A stretch of 64,000 bases of DNA from Polydactylus sextarius. Lineage: Eukaryota > Chordata > Actinopteri > Polynemidae. Of the stretch, positions 10,246 to 23,777 are shown piece by piece; the stretch's first letter is position 1; every line of letters begins with the position of its first letter. The stretch covers positions 22,207,047-22,271,046 of the forward strand of contig CM028908.1 of assembly GCA_016801845.1 (NCBI GenBank), written 5' to 3'. Position numbers and translations under genes: made by a program. Below the pieces are notes generated by a model. The model did no database searches, was not told the DNA's origin, and saw only the letters and a list, made by a program, of their open reading frames with translations.

Positions 10246-10325
10246 TAGGACAACCAAAAGCAAAGTACAAATTCCTATGGTACTTAAGTAAATGTACTTA
10301 ATTACATTCCATCTGTGGTGCCAGC
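10246..10325. repeat. hAT-type MITE end fragment
   Basis: Ends with 'AAGTAAATGTACTTAATTAC' and then ATTCCATCTGTGG, the decayed form of a common teleost terminal sequence. Related fragments occur near 57383-57480 and 60445-60556. Confidence 0.6.
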
Positions 10326-10982
10326 CTTTATTATATTGAGAGGATATTCAGTAAACAGCAGATTCCTTCAGTCTAGACATGTTGGTCTGTGTGCAAACAG
10401 CGACACGCTTCTGTTTTCAAGTTTTTAAGGAACTGTGTGAGTGTGTGTGTGTGAACTGATATGAACTGGATGTTACATCATTATTATGTTGTTATTACAT
10501 TATTACATTACACGGGATATTTCATTTTATCCTAGCTCTTTATCTTTAATTTTATATTTCAGATCTTTTATCTTATATGTTTGATTTTGTGTTGTGATTT
10601 ACTATATTTCTTTTATGACTTTGGCTATAGCAACTGAGACCTATTCAGTTTCCCTTTGGGATCAGTCAAGTATTTCTGATTCTGATTCTGACAGTGCAGT
10701 GACTCAAACTGTACTGATTTTAGCCTTGTCACCATGGCAACATCATCAAAACCAAAGGGCAACGTCAGCTCTTAAAATTTGGGTTTTACGAGCAGAACTT
10801 GAAGGCAGCATGATGCTGCGCGCTTAATGGATTTCCCTCAGCAGTGCTGCTGCTGATCGGGGACCAGGAGCTGCGGCTGCAGCAGACCGACCAACATTAG
10901 ATCTGCTCCGCCACTTGATGCTGGTGACCTTGGCTGACGGTGCTCGCGCCTGTCGGTCTTGCATCGCGCTTCGCTGTTCACC

Positions 10983-11091
10983 ATGGCGTCGGCGGACGGG
11001 CTGGACGAGGAATGCGTGTTGCAGCGGGGAAGATCTCAGAGTGACCCGAGCAGCATCACCGAGGTCCGCTTGGGTGAAGCGCACAGAGCAG
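10983..11091 (+). CDS. phactr3: PHACTR3 exon 1 (upstream promoter form)
   Basis: Starts MASADGLDEECVLQRGRSQS, comparable to the human long-isoform N-terminus with its GRSQSDPS. The ATG sits in TTCACCATGG. Phase 1 donor GTAAGA at 11092. An 18.3-kb intron follows. Confidence 0.9.
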
Positions 11092-14000
11092 GTAAGAGGA
11101 AAAGGAGATGATGATGAGGAGGAGGATCAGGAAGCAGGAGGAGGTGGACCTGAACGCATGTTGGACATCTGTCATGTGCTCATCAGTTGGTTGATCTTGG
11201 CAGGTGGCTGGATGAGACACACATCACAGTGCAGCCGCGGTCACCCTGTCAATTAGTATGCAACGAGCGTAGGTTGTGTTGTAAACGTGCGTCATTTACT
11301 ATCCCCTATATGTACCCACTGCTGTGCTGTGCTGGAGGCCTTATATGTTTAATATATTATATTTTATATTATCCAACTGGTGTCACACCACTTTATCCTA
11401 TGTTGAGTCTTTTTATTCACTGTATCTCAGTATTAATAATACTAATTAGCTGATTCTTCCTCATTTGCTGACCCATATGCTGAGCAGCTGCACTGCACTG
11501 CCCATCAAGCTGCCTACGTCAGTCCTCTCCATATCACCAGTCTGTGACGGACAACCCTAAACAAACATATAGCTAGTAATTGTGGCCCCATTATTTGCAG
11601 ATGCAGCCATTAATGCGTAAAAAAAAAAAAAAACATCACTGGTTTCCGTGTGAGGTTTATAATGCGTTTTTGGATTCTATTTATGAAATTAGATTTTTAT
11701 TTTGCAGCTTAGGGGCGACAGAACATACACCTCACCACCACACATGGACTGCAGTATGTTGAGCTGAAGCTGATGAGTGCTGGTTGTGTATTTGGCTGTT
11801 TCCATGGTGATCTAAATGGCAGAAGGCAGCACTTGGCTTTCCAACTGTGAGCCGACATGGTGTTTGTCTGCTGCACTTATGGGTTGTTTTTTTTTTTTTT
11901 TTTTTTCCCATTACACTCAGTGATGTACAGCGGCAAGCCATTCAAAGTGAAATGCCACTTTGTCTGTGAATCGTGTTTAATTCAAGAGGTGGGATCTGCA
12001 TTTCCACAGGGAATAGCTGGGCCTGCGTTCACACTGCTGCAGTCACAGGATATGCTGTTTTGAAACGTAGTGAACAGAAGATGGATCGATGCGAAGAACA
12101 TGATGAATCACTCATTTGAACTTGCAGGCCCTTGACGTCGCTATTTGACATCCATCATCACCCACGTACTGTAGATTCAACTGGTCTCACAACAGTGGCA
12201 GCAGAGAGAAGCGATACTGCACAGCTGTCTGTTGTATCTGCTCAGTTACTGAATCATAGTTGGATGTTTTTTGGCGCTGGTGGTAAATGCGGTGGTGGTA
12301 AATGAGGTGGTAAAGTAAATGCGACGGTATATTCATACTGTGTACTTTCGTTTTCATTTATGGTACAGTCTGAACCATCTCTCAGGCTCAGCTATCTGTA
12401 GATCTGAGGCAACAGTGGCACTGCAGAAATTGTCTTCTCTTGCAAAACAGCAAATACTGTTGTGTTCGTGCCCCCAGTTTCCAATGCTCATCACGTTGTC
12501 ATGGTTGTTATGGTTACGTAACAGCGTTGGTGTATGTGCAAGTCTAAGACATCGCTGGAGGGATTGTCCTGTGATGTGCTGTTCATTGCCGTCAGAATTT
12601 TGCTGAGATCTGCCTCGAGAGCAGTAGCAGATTTTTGGTCCAAGGCTGACGTCGTCCTGAGCAGTGGCAGACAGGAATCGGGAAATGCAGCAGTGAAAAC
12701 TCGCCTGCCTGCCTTCTGTCCTTCTTTCCCCCACCTCTTCATCCTCTCTGCTCAGTGCTAACCCTTTCCTGGCCCTTACCCTTACTGCGCCTTTGATCCC
12801 ACTTGAAGAAGTATCTCCATTAAAGGAGAGAAAATAAGGGAGTTACAGATCTCTGACGGTGGCATTGTCATGGCACCCAGCTGGGTCAATGTCATAGTGA
12901 ATCAGCTGTGCACAAGACTGGTCCTGACTGGTCCTGATATTTTTCTTATTCTCCACTGCGATACTTTGATAGTGACGCAAGAAGGAAAATGTAGCAATTT
13001 CTCTGTGATATGCGGTTACACTCAAAAAAGAAATCACTTGTCATTTGTGCTGAGTCTGAGGACTCACTTAATACTTTCAAATCAGATTCTCTTGCTGCTC
13101 ATTTTGACACCAGAAAAAGCGCACACAGAGTACCGAGAACCATGTTTCAACCTGATTACATGTGTTACAGAACTGACCCTCATCACAGCCTGGTTAACAA
13201 TGCTCTTACAGTTACATGCAAGTAAACTGAGAACAAAAGCCTGTGCTGTGGATTAAAATCTCTTCACATCTTCGAATGTCTTTAGCCAGCAAACAGGATA
13301 GTCATCACTTTCCTCAGGAGAAAGACTGCGCAGGTACAATGTGACTCTTATCGTGCCTGCAGGCAGAACTTGGCACAGTGGCTCCAATACTTTTTTTGCT
13401 GTCTGCTGGCAGAGAGGACAAGTGTGAGTTTGGAATCTGTAAAGTAAAATGCGTGTTGGCATTACTTTGCGCACCCACCATTTCATGGGCTTGGCTTCTG
13501 GTCAACTCTCACTTGCAATAAATGTAGTCTTGTATAAGTACATTCCTGGATCTACGTTGAAATTTACTTAAAACTTAAAAAATGCAAAGATCACTACCTT
13601 CTCATCAACAATAAATAAAATTGCCACTTTGGTTTGAAGAAGTTCTCAATGTCTGTCAGTACTACAGGGTATTTTAGTGTCTTTGAGCTTATTGTTTTTC
13701 TTCTTTCATTCATTCAGGGTCTTCATGAAAGCATTCAGTGACATGTAATCTACCAGTTTGACTGATCCCACCTGATTTACCTACTGGGTTTTTTTTTTCC
13801 TCTGCATCATTGCACCAAAACTGAGGGTTCTCCAACTTGAACCTCACTTTGAAGTGAGAGTAAAGAGTGAGCAACTGGCTGGAGCAGTAAGTAGCTAAAG
13901 TGCTAACAGGTTTCTGAAGAGTCGAGCTGACAGGACCATGAATCCTGGACAGGATTTGCCAGTAACATGACAATAAATTAATGCTAATGCTGTGTAAATT

Positions 14001-17000
14001 AAAAGTTATCAAGTTAGTTGTGTCTGTTGCATTTATAGATTGTTGCACTTTTCCTGAGTGGCCAAATAAAATAAAAAATAAAAAGTAATGCAGCCGTACA
14101 GAGTCAGAGCATTTAGGTAGGTTGTAAATGAACACCCATCAAGCTCTTTTGTAAAATGATGAATGATGAAATTATTACCCAAACATCCTGGTTCTACTTT
14201 GATACTGTTTTGTGTAAATAAGATAATAAGATAATTAGCAGCATTTAAAATGCCTTCATATTCCATTGTACATCAGAATAAAGTGGTTTATATAAACTGT
14301 CTTTTTTGTTTGTCATGTAAAAATAATCAAGAGAAATTATTGTCTTGTTAGTTCCAAGAAACAGTTTTCTTTTAAATGCACAGTGTGTAATTTCCTACCA
14401 CTAGGGGTCTCACAATCAAAATAATGCGATGTAGTACGGGAGGGAGTTGCTGTCTTTACCATGACTGTAATCATTTCGCTATTATTACAGGGTTTGTTTG
14501 TTTTCTTTTTCTTTTTACCCAAAGGACCAGAGGATTTAATCACCTGGTCCTTTGGGTAAAAAAAAATTGAACAAAGAAGTTTCATGTCAAAAAAATGTGT
14601 CAAAATGCTGAATAAAACAGTTTCACAAAAATGGGTGTAAGATGCAGGAAATGAAGGAGGAACACGTTTTCTTACTTATTTCTCTGATAACTAGAGATCC
14701 AGATGTTCAGTGACTACAAACGTTCATTAAGTAAAATATGACCAAGATTTTAAAAGAGTATAGTGAAAAATTGATTAAAAAATCAATTTTACCACCCCTA
14801 ACTACCACCTACCTCAAAGCTTTTTCATCTTATCTCATCTTTCATCGTTATTGCAGAAAAATAATGCATTATACCCTTAAATATTCCAGATGAATAGCAC
14901 ATAAAATCAGCATGTGTCAAAGGTACAAGGCTTCTATTGTAAATAATGAAGCTGACTGTTAAACTGCAGGTGTCTTTTTATTGTACATTTATAGAAGTGA
15001 TGGAAGTGCCGTGTTCCTGCTGTTGCCTCTCGCCTGCAGTCTCCTCTCCTGCTGCCCTCATCTCCTTATTTGAGCTGTTGCTGTTGTGCTAATCTGACAT
15101 GCTGCTCTAACATCAAAGGTTTTTCCTTCACCATCCTCCAATCACCATCGCCGCCCCCTCCGTGCTTCACATCTCAGCTACTGATAGGCGTCAGTTTAGT
15201 CTTCGTATTCAGTCGAAGGAGGTGGTGGTGGCGGTGGAAAGGAGGGGCGGGGAATTCTGATGAGAAGATTAGGATTTCTTTTTATTTGAATCAGGGCACC
15301 TCATGTTTTATTTAAGCAAGAAGCCTATACATAAGCCACTGAGTCTCATTCCAGATTCAGAACTGTTACCGAACGGAGAGAACAGCGAACCCCTGGCAAC
15401 TGGTGGCTCACTCCTACGTATTCAACTCCATGGGGACTGCTAGTCATTTTACAACAACTGCAGTTAGAGATGAGCTGGAATAAAAATGTATATGGATGAT
15501 TATACATACAATATAAAACAACTGTTATGTGCAATGTGTGAAGTTCTGCTTATGAAATCTAAGCCACGGATTGGGAACGCACTGAAAATATGTATAATTT
15601 ATGACGACATTAGCAGCATTTTCACCTGGGATATCACCAAAAGCAAATAGGTGTTTTCTGATACGAGTAATGGCAGCATTGTTGTCCCTTCTCACACATA
15701 TAGCACACCTTAGGAAATGGTCCACATCAGACATATGCCCGCCTTTTCTGGAAATACTCTATTTAGCTTTTGTAACGAGTATAAGAAATATTGTAAATGC
15801 CGTCCAAAAGTGTAAAGATAGAAGACAGGGAGGGTAAAATCTCACATTCTTCTATATTTTAATGCTCAATTAACTCCAACTAGCTAATAAACTAGTCTAA
15901 GCTAAGCTAGCTGCCATCAGTTAGCTAGCATCCCCATGGCAACCATGATCAAGTTCACACAAAGGCCCCCCTTCTTTAAAATGTGCAAACTGCAGTCATT
16001 TCTGTTTTCCAGAGAGCCACATCGGCTGGGTAACTTGTAGGTCCTCTGCATCGTCATTGACAGGCATCAACAATTTCTGAAAGTATTTTCACTGAAGACA
16101 AAATAATTTGCCACCACCAAGTGTAGAATGAGTCATCAGAGATTTGAAACCACTGTAAGGTCGCAGAAGAGAATAGTGAGGGATTTGGATGTAAGAATGC
16201 TCTTTGCATTTATAACATTTTAATGTTTTTTTTTGGTTTTTTTTGTGACAGTCCATTGGTATGAAACTGTCAATCAGATGTATTCACTTATTAATCGAAG
16301 GTGCCACTAACTCTCTGCAGGTTTCTTTTCATTCAGTGCATTTGCATCTTTCATTAGGATTAAATGTATATTTCACTAAACAAACAGGTAATGAAAGTCA
16401 TCAAACCTGGAGGCACCCATGTAATCCCTTACTCTAAATGTGAAATTTACAGTCAGATCTTCTTAAAAAACAAACAATGACACTTCAAAAAATTTCAAAG
16501 GCATCTTAAACACCTGTGTCTTAGGAGAGGTCCTAAAATGCTGCTAAGTGGGGTCAAGAGCAGTTTAAAATAGTGGATGACACTGCCACAAGAGGGCTTC
16601 ACTTGGCAGATGACTAGGTGCTACATAAATGAGGTAAGCAGTCACTGTCAGGACGAGTCCCCAGCACTGCAGTCACCTGACATCTCCCAAAGAAAAGGGA
16701 CAAATGGTTAGTCCAAGGTCATCATGGACAGACACTCTCAGGACTCAGGAATTACGCAGCACTGTACTGCAAGGTTTAAGATGAGGTGGAACTGGACCTG
16801 AAAGTAGGTGCGCAGTAAATGAATATTCACTTTATGTGAAATCATCCTACACACAGACAAAATTGCAGGCAGCATGAGAAAAAGAGTTGTAATCTTGTAA
16901 AGATTCAATCGGAGGACAAAATAGCCCACATAGAAAACCCAACTTTGTGTAACTTCATGCCCCTCTGTGACTATTTTTAGAATTGATGCAATGGCTTTTT

Positions 17001-20000
17001 TTGGATCTCATGTCTTTTTCAGAAGTGGAACATCTGAAAGCGGTGATGAAGGATTTAGTATGGACAGCATGATTAATGTGGAGGATAGCACAAGTGATGT
17101 GACTCTAATCTGGGACTATAAATGAAAATGTGATTCTTCTGAGACGGTAATAGGTTGTCTCATTACTGAGTTTTAACCTTGAGTCTTTGGTGCAGCATCG
17201 ATTTCTTTTTTATTAGCCAGCCAAGGCTCGGTTGTACAGTGGCTAATTCAAATGCACCACCTTTTGTGCCAGCTCATCTCTCATGCCATTATGCACCACA
17301 CAGAGACATCCCTGGGTCCCTCTGACTATAGGGCCCTGGGGAGCAGCATAGCAGGGAGGACAAAACATGACGTCACCCTTCACCACTGTATTAGAAGGAC
17401 ATAAGCACCATTATGTAGGTGACTCACCCTAAACAAACTCCCAGAATTTCATATTTTAGGAGGAACATTAATAATTTTACTCATCAAAGTCTGGTAAATT
17501 ACTTTAAGTGATGAGAAGGCACTTGAGGTAGCAGTTGTGACTATTTTAGACTTTTCTTTCTTTGCCTGAAACAGAAAAGATTTATGATATTTAATCAAAA
17601 TCCAGAATCAACCATAAAAGAGACAACAACCTCCAGCTGTGGCAGGTTGGTCTTGCTAATGTTTGATGGTAATTAAGTAGCATGCTGTGCTAATGCTAAC
17701 AGTTTCTAGCTGTGGTGCGGATGAACCAAAGTGCTGAACTAAGCTGTAAAAACAAGCTGAAAGATGGTAAAATGTACAGTAGAAACTGAGATTATGAACT
17801 GTGGTATTACACGTGTGATATTTTGATAATGTATGTTGACATCCTTGAAAAGTGGAAGATGTTTTAAGTCATGTCATAGAGAAATAAAGGAATGGTTTAG
17901 TTTAAAATGAAAATCTCAGAAATAGCGGATATTTTCAGATGGTGCCAGTCGGTTACTAGTCTGCTGCCAAAGTGTCTTGAAAATGCTACATTTTATGAGC
18001 TTTGGAGCAATTTGACCATCTGTGTGAATCAAGAGTGAACTGTCTGAAATCACAGGCTGTAATTATCATTAAAAGCGTAACAGGCAACAATGTTATAATG
18101 AATTAAGTTTGAGAATTTGAGAGAACAGAACAAATAGATATAGATCATTTTTGTTTCTATGAACAGATGAAATGGTGAAGCTGCACTACCCCACCCCTGC
18201 TACACACAAACACACACACGATGCACATCCACTCCCCTCCCCCAACAACTAAACAATCTGCAAACAACAAGGACATCAGACATACAGTAGGACCTAAAAA
18301 TTGCTACAAATTTACAGAGTGAAAATGAAGCCATGCACAAAAGGACGAAGGGCTTGTGCTGCTCTGCATGCTACTTAATGTTTTCACTCCCAACAGAGCT
18401 CTGATTTTATGCTCCATTGTGCTCTATATATTACATGATATACACCTGAGCAACAATATCTTTAAATATTTAATAGGTTTAATAGATGTTGTTTTGCTAA
18501 TGTGCTCTTTTTTGAGTCATTACAGGGTTTTAGATCCTGGATCTGCAGTTACATGTTTGTAGCAACAGTGCACGTTCCTGAGTGTGGCTATAATAAGCTT
18601 CATTATGTTGCATGTACATAGCAGAGGCTGAGATCTACCCAACAACTGGATTGAGCGTGTTGGGGGGAAGCTACTTGACTTAAGCTGTCAGCCATTTACA
18701 CGTAATGTATCTTTTATGAATGTTTCATGTGCTGACCTAATTCCTTTCAGAGCAAAGTAAAAGCAATATGTTGCACATGAAAACACAACACAGCATCCCC
18801 ATGACATCTTCCTCATCCCACAACAAGGGGATAGGAGGGGTTGGAGCTGAGATATGATCACTTGGATGCCCCGGAAAGGCAAGAACACAAGCTCTAGACC
18901 AGCCCAGCAGAGTTATTTTCAGCCCTTTCTTTTTACTAATTCTACACTGCATCCCACAGAGATGGGGAGTGGAAGCAGCCTAGTAAGGGCTTTATTACAC
19001 AAAGAGATTCTTTGCTCTCCGTGGCAGATGTAATTAAAACAAATGCTAAAGCCCAGAGTAGGAATGGAAAGACTAATCACCCTGACTGATGTGAATCTCT
19101 CACCAGTGTAGAAAGCGAAGAGGGGGCGGTGGGTGGAGGGGTCTGGTAGCAGCTGCAAAAATCAGTCTTCTGAAACTGGATGCTTGATTTAAATATGTAC
19201 ATCTCCATTGAGATTTAAACCCCAACAAGAAAAAATGTAAACTACTATTTCAGACCAGACTGCTGTTCTGATGTGACCCCATGAAATATACTATATGTAA
19301 TAAAAAATATCACTGACACAAACATACAGCCAAGGTTACATTGTGATTTTGAATAAACCTGTAGGTATGAATATCTATTTAATGAAATATGTTGACCTTG
19401 TGATGGACTGACAACCTGTACCCTTGCTCACAGTCAGCTCAGATTAGCTTCAGATAGTGGCTGATAGTGGATGGATTTATTAGGAAATATGAAGTCTCTG
19501 GGTGGCACAGTGGAGCTGTGGTTAACGCTGTCACCTCACAGCAAGAAGGTTGTTGGTTCAATCCTGTGGTCTTTCTGGGTTTCTCCAAAAGTGCAAAGAC
19601 ATCCAGGTTAGATTGATTGACCCCACTAAATTGCCGATAGATGTGAATATTTGTAATCCTGTCCAAGGATTGATTTCAGGCCTGTAACCTTCAAAGGTGT
19701 AGACGATGAATAGATTGACAATTCATGCCTTTTAAACATGAGGATTAGCTCTGTCTCTCTGTTTTATGGGCCTGTGAATTAAATATTGTTGGGTTTGGGA
19801 TAGTAAGTCATTTGAAGACATCGCCTTGTGTTCTGTGATGTTGTGAATCGACAAAGTTACCCTCCTGCTAAGGCCCAGACAGGTCCTGAGATACCTGGCC
19901 TCCTCCCAACCTTGAAACATCCCCGTCGGAGGAATCCCAGAGACTGTTTTGTTTGCAGCTCACACACTCTACGCGGTCGAGGCTGTGTCTTCCCCGCTGC

Positions 20001-23000
20001 TTACAGTCTCCTATTTGTCACTGTGACACTGCATTGGCTTGCATTCTGCACAGGCTTTGGCTGTACCTGATGAATGATTCAGCAGATTTAAAGGGGAACA
20101 GTACTAGAGTGGAGCAGCAGCAGAGTCTGATGAACACTATATGTATGTTTTATGTTTTTAAACTGGCAGCTTTACTAGAATGCAAAGTCTGTTAAATGTC
20201 AAACACATTGAACAGACAGTATCTGATGATGCATTATTTGTACTTGACGTATGGGTTCCTAGTCATAGAAGAGAGAGTCGATCAAAAGCACCAAAGGAAT
20301 TCCAGACTAAATGTTTGATCATTAATAATAGACATTGTATCAGGACATCGATAACTAACCACTGATTCAGTCACTTTGTGGCTAATCTGTGAAACACAAA
20401 AGCTCTCCCATCACTGAGAATGTGATTACTTTGCGGTTAAGGTTTGCAATCAATTGTAAAGTGCTTTGGTGCAAATTGTCCTACAAATGGATACTCCATA
20501 ACTGCAAGTTTGAGCAGTTATACTGCTGATGTGCAGCACGTTTCTCCATTTTCCTCTCCCTTGTGACTGCACACTTACACTTATATGGCCTTCCTACTTA
20601 CACACACACATGCACACACTTGCTGCCGCCACCCATCATGTGCATGTGCTGGATTTCACCAGTGTCAAACCTCCTGTGGCCTCATAATTTTAGAGAGAGA
20701 CTTTATAGATTTTTGGTTCTTCAACAGCAGAGAAGCAGGAAGCAGAAATAACCCAACTCATTCATTTTACACAACCAGCCTGTAGTTACTTTCATTGATA
20801 ACAGATCAAACATGTATGACTGACGGGTTGTAAATTCATTAAGGCCAAATATAGAGAGAAATGTTAGAATTTATTTTTATTTTTTACATTAATGTTATGT
20901 ATTGTCTTATTATTTTGTCCATTCTTGTCCAAACAAGACAGTCTGTAATAATATTAATAACATATATATTTGTCATTTTAGATCTGACTCAGCAGGACAT
21001 AACTCCAAACTGCTAAAAATGATTTAGCATTTAAAATTAGCTTTTGTGACATTACAGATTCAAACATTTTAAAAGGTGCACTTAATAAATTTAGCTAATA
21101 AGTTAGAAAGGGGAAAGGTAACAATGTATGCTGCCGTATGGTCTCTGCTTGTGAGCTAAAGCTAGCTAATGGACAGATGGACTTCCAGTGAAAAATGGTA
21201 GCAATGATGATGATAATCATGATATGGATGCATACATTGTCTGTACAAGTAAGACGAAATGGCACGCATTTTAATTTGTATCTATAAACTCTCAGTCATT
21301 TTGAACATATTGGAAATCCTTTCAAATACAAATGTTCACTTGCACTGCAGGATGAACCGATTAGGTTTTATGGTCAAAGGTCACTGTGACCTCACAAAAA
21401 AAAAACAGTTTGGGCTTTGTGAACACAGCATCTCAGGAGATTGAAGGAAAACCCACAAATCTGTCACAAACCTTCACTTCAGGGTTCATTTCATTACATC
21501 TGGCACAAACAGTAACTTGGTGGTGAAGTGATTAGGATTTTATTGTTAAAGGTCAAGTGTCAAGGTCACAATTTTTGGCCTTTTGAACATTTTACCTCAG
21601 TGTGGCAGGGTGTTTTTAAATGGGTTTTATGTCGCTGTAATTGCTGGCAATGGAGGCTTCCTAGCCATGTTTATCCATCTGTGTTCTTTTTTTTTTCTTC
21701 AAGTGGGAGATACTGTGGGTTTCTGACATTCCTGATGAGACAGACTCTGTGTCACAAGCTGGATGAACACAAACAGTAGGGATAGCATTAATTTAGTGTG
21801 CTGTGATAAGTTTGTTAAGAAAAAGGTCCATTTACTTAAAGTGAACACTAAAAAAACAACGGCCACTTTGATGATAAATACTTCCCATCTGCTGAGCTTG
21901 AATGAGTGTTACTGTAGTCCAGTCACTTTAGATTCCTTCAACTTTGAGTAGGTAAGCTTGAGGTTGTGTGTCACTTTTTTTCTCTTACTAACTGATCACA
22001 ATTTGTGTGTGGAACCTTTCGCCATGCATTCCCCTCCCGGCCATATTAAATGAGGCCTTATAAATATTGAATGAGATCCATGTTCTCTGAGTAGCCTACA
22101 CCACTGCTTTTATTCTTTGTTTACTGCTTGTGAGTCCCTGAGGAGAAATCCAGCCACTGACTTTTATCATCACTGATGTAACTCAGCCCTTCCTGCTTTT
22201 AACCCTCTAGAAAATCAATCTGAAACCCCAAAGGTTTTATTTACACGTCAAGCAATGTCGTCTCGATAATTAGTCGTCTGCGCTGATGGAATGTATGCAG
22301 GTGGATGAAAACATATATTTCGTTTTAGAACAAATCATTTTTGATTGAGAAAAAACAACATTATGCCTCATGAAGCATTTAAAATGGACGTATGGTACAG
22401 TATGCCTGTATCACTCCTTTGGTCATTTCCTGTGAACTGAGTGTGTGAGACTATTCCTTTTTTTTCCTACCTTGGTGTTTTCTCTATGTCTTAGCCACAT
22501 AGACCACTAATATTGTTACTCAACTTGTTGTGATGTTTCAACAACTATTGAGGTTTTTTTCTTTTAGTAAAATATTTGCACAACTAATGGATGGATTCCC
22601 ATGAGGTTTCTCATTCACATTGTCCTCAGGCTTAATTTTAATATGAACAATCCCTTTAAACGTTTCATTTAGAGCCACCCACAGGCCAACATTTTCACAT
22701 GATTGATAATAGATTTATGACTAAATACAACAAAAAAACAACAATATTCTCTCATCAGTCTTGTGATTTGGTTTCAGTGCTAAATAACTAATATTGGTGT
22801 AATTGTAGGTAGCTGGTCCTTTGCTGTGCAGGGTGCAAACCTCCTTCCATCACTTTTAAGAGGTGTGCTTGTGACAAATACTGGTATGTGCAGGTTTTGG
22901 TGTCAAACCTGCACCGTATCCTGTGCATAGTATGTAATACATAGTATGTATATTTTATATTTTACGTGGTCAGCGTTGGTATTTAAGTGTTATCATTAGT

Positions 23001-23722
23001 GATTATGATCCAATACTGACATTGGCATGTAGTGCTAAACCAGGCTGTAGAGGGTCTTAATATTTTAGGAGAACTTGGTAGTTAAACATTAGATGGCAAC
23101 AATAAGGTCACATTTACAGATATGCTGATTAAAAACTCCTTAATATTTTAATTTAAGGTTGAGTGTTACCTAGATTAAACTATAATAAAAGCCATAAAAA
23201 CAAGTTTATTTACCTCACTGATAGCAACAAATGATGCAATTTATTCAACATTTTTAAAGATGTAATTCAACTGTAGCTTTATTTATTTAAAAAATGCAAA
23301 TATTTTGATGATCAAGTCATTCAGTTTTGTTGTATCTGTAATTTTGTCTAGAAAAAAAAGCTTATTTACCTCACTGATATTTTCTTGGAAGTATATTCCA
23401 CTTGTAAATCCACAGTTGCAAAAACTACAGCAGTCCAATACAACAGCCTAGCAGTAGATATTTACCATTTGAATATTAGCATTGTTTTTGAGATGTGATT
23501 CAACTAAAACAGAAAAAAAACAACAACAGACAAAAAAAACTGCATTTGTTTCTGGTGTCCTGAATATGTTTGTGATTTCTAACATTTAACAGAGCACCTG
23601 AATAATAAAAAATACATTTAAAAAGGATCAATAGTGGAGACAAGTTAAATGTAGATGAGAATTAACCTTTTTTTAATGTTTTCATAGAGGTGGTATAGGG
23701 AAGGACTGTTGTTTTAGTGACT

Positions 23723-23777
<55 letters not shown>

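Larger units (their letters stand above)
8680..10982. other. Intergenic region and PHACTR3 5' flank
   Basis: No coding exon seen. It holds the dispersed repeats listed separately, a GT run near 10438-10452, and a GC- and CpG-richer final 180 bases that probably contain the PHACTR3 promoter and 5' UTR. I could not place a TATA box or start site. Confidence 0.5.

Noticed and set aside
12354..12734. 126-codon minus-strand open frame
   Set aside because: Overlaps other open frames in intron 1, with no domain, splice context or family resemblance.
13710..14135. 141-codon minus-strand open frame
   Set aside because: Low-complexity hydrophobic mix in AT-rich intron; no support.
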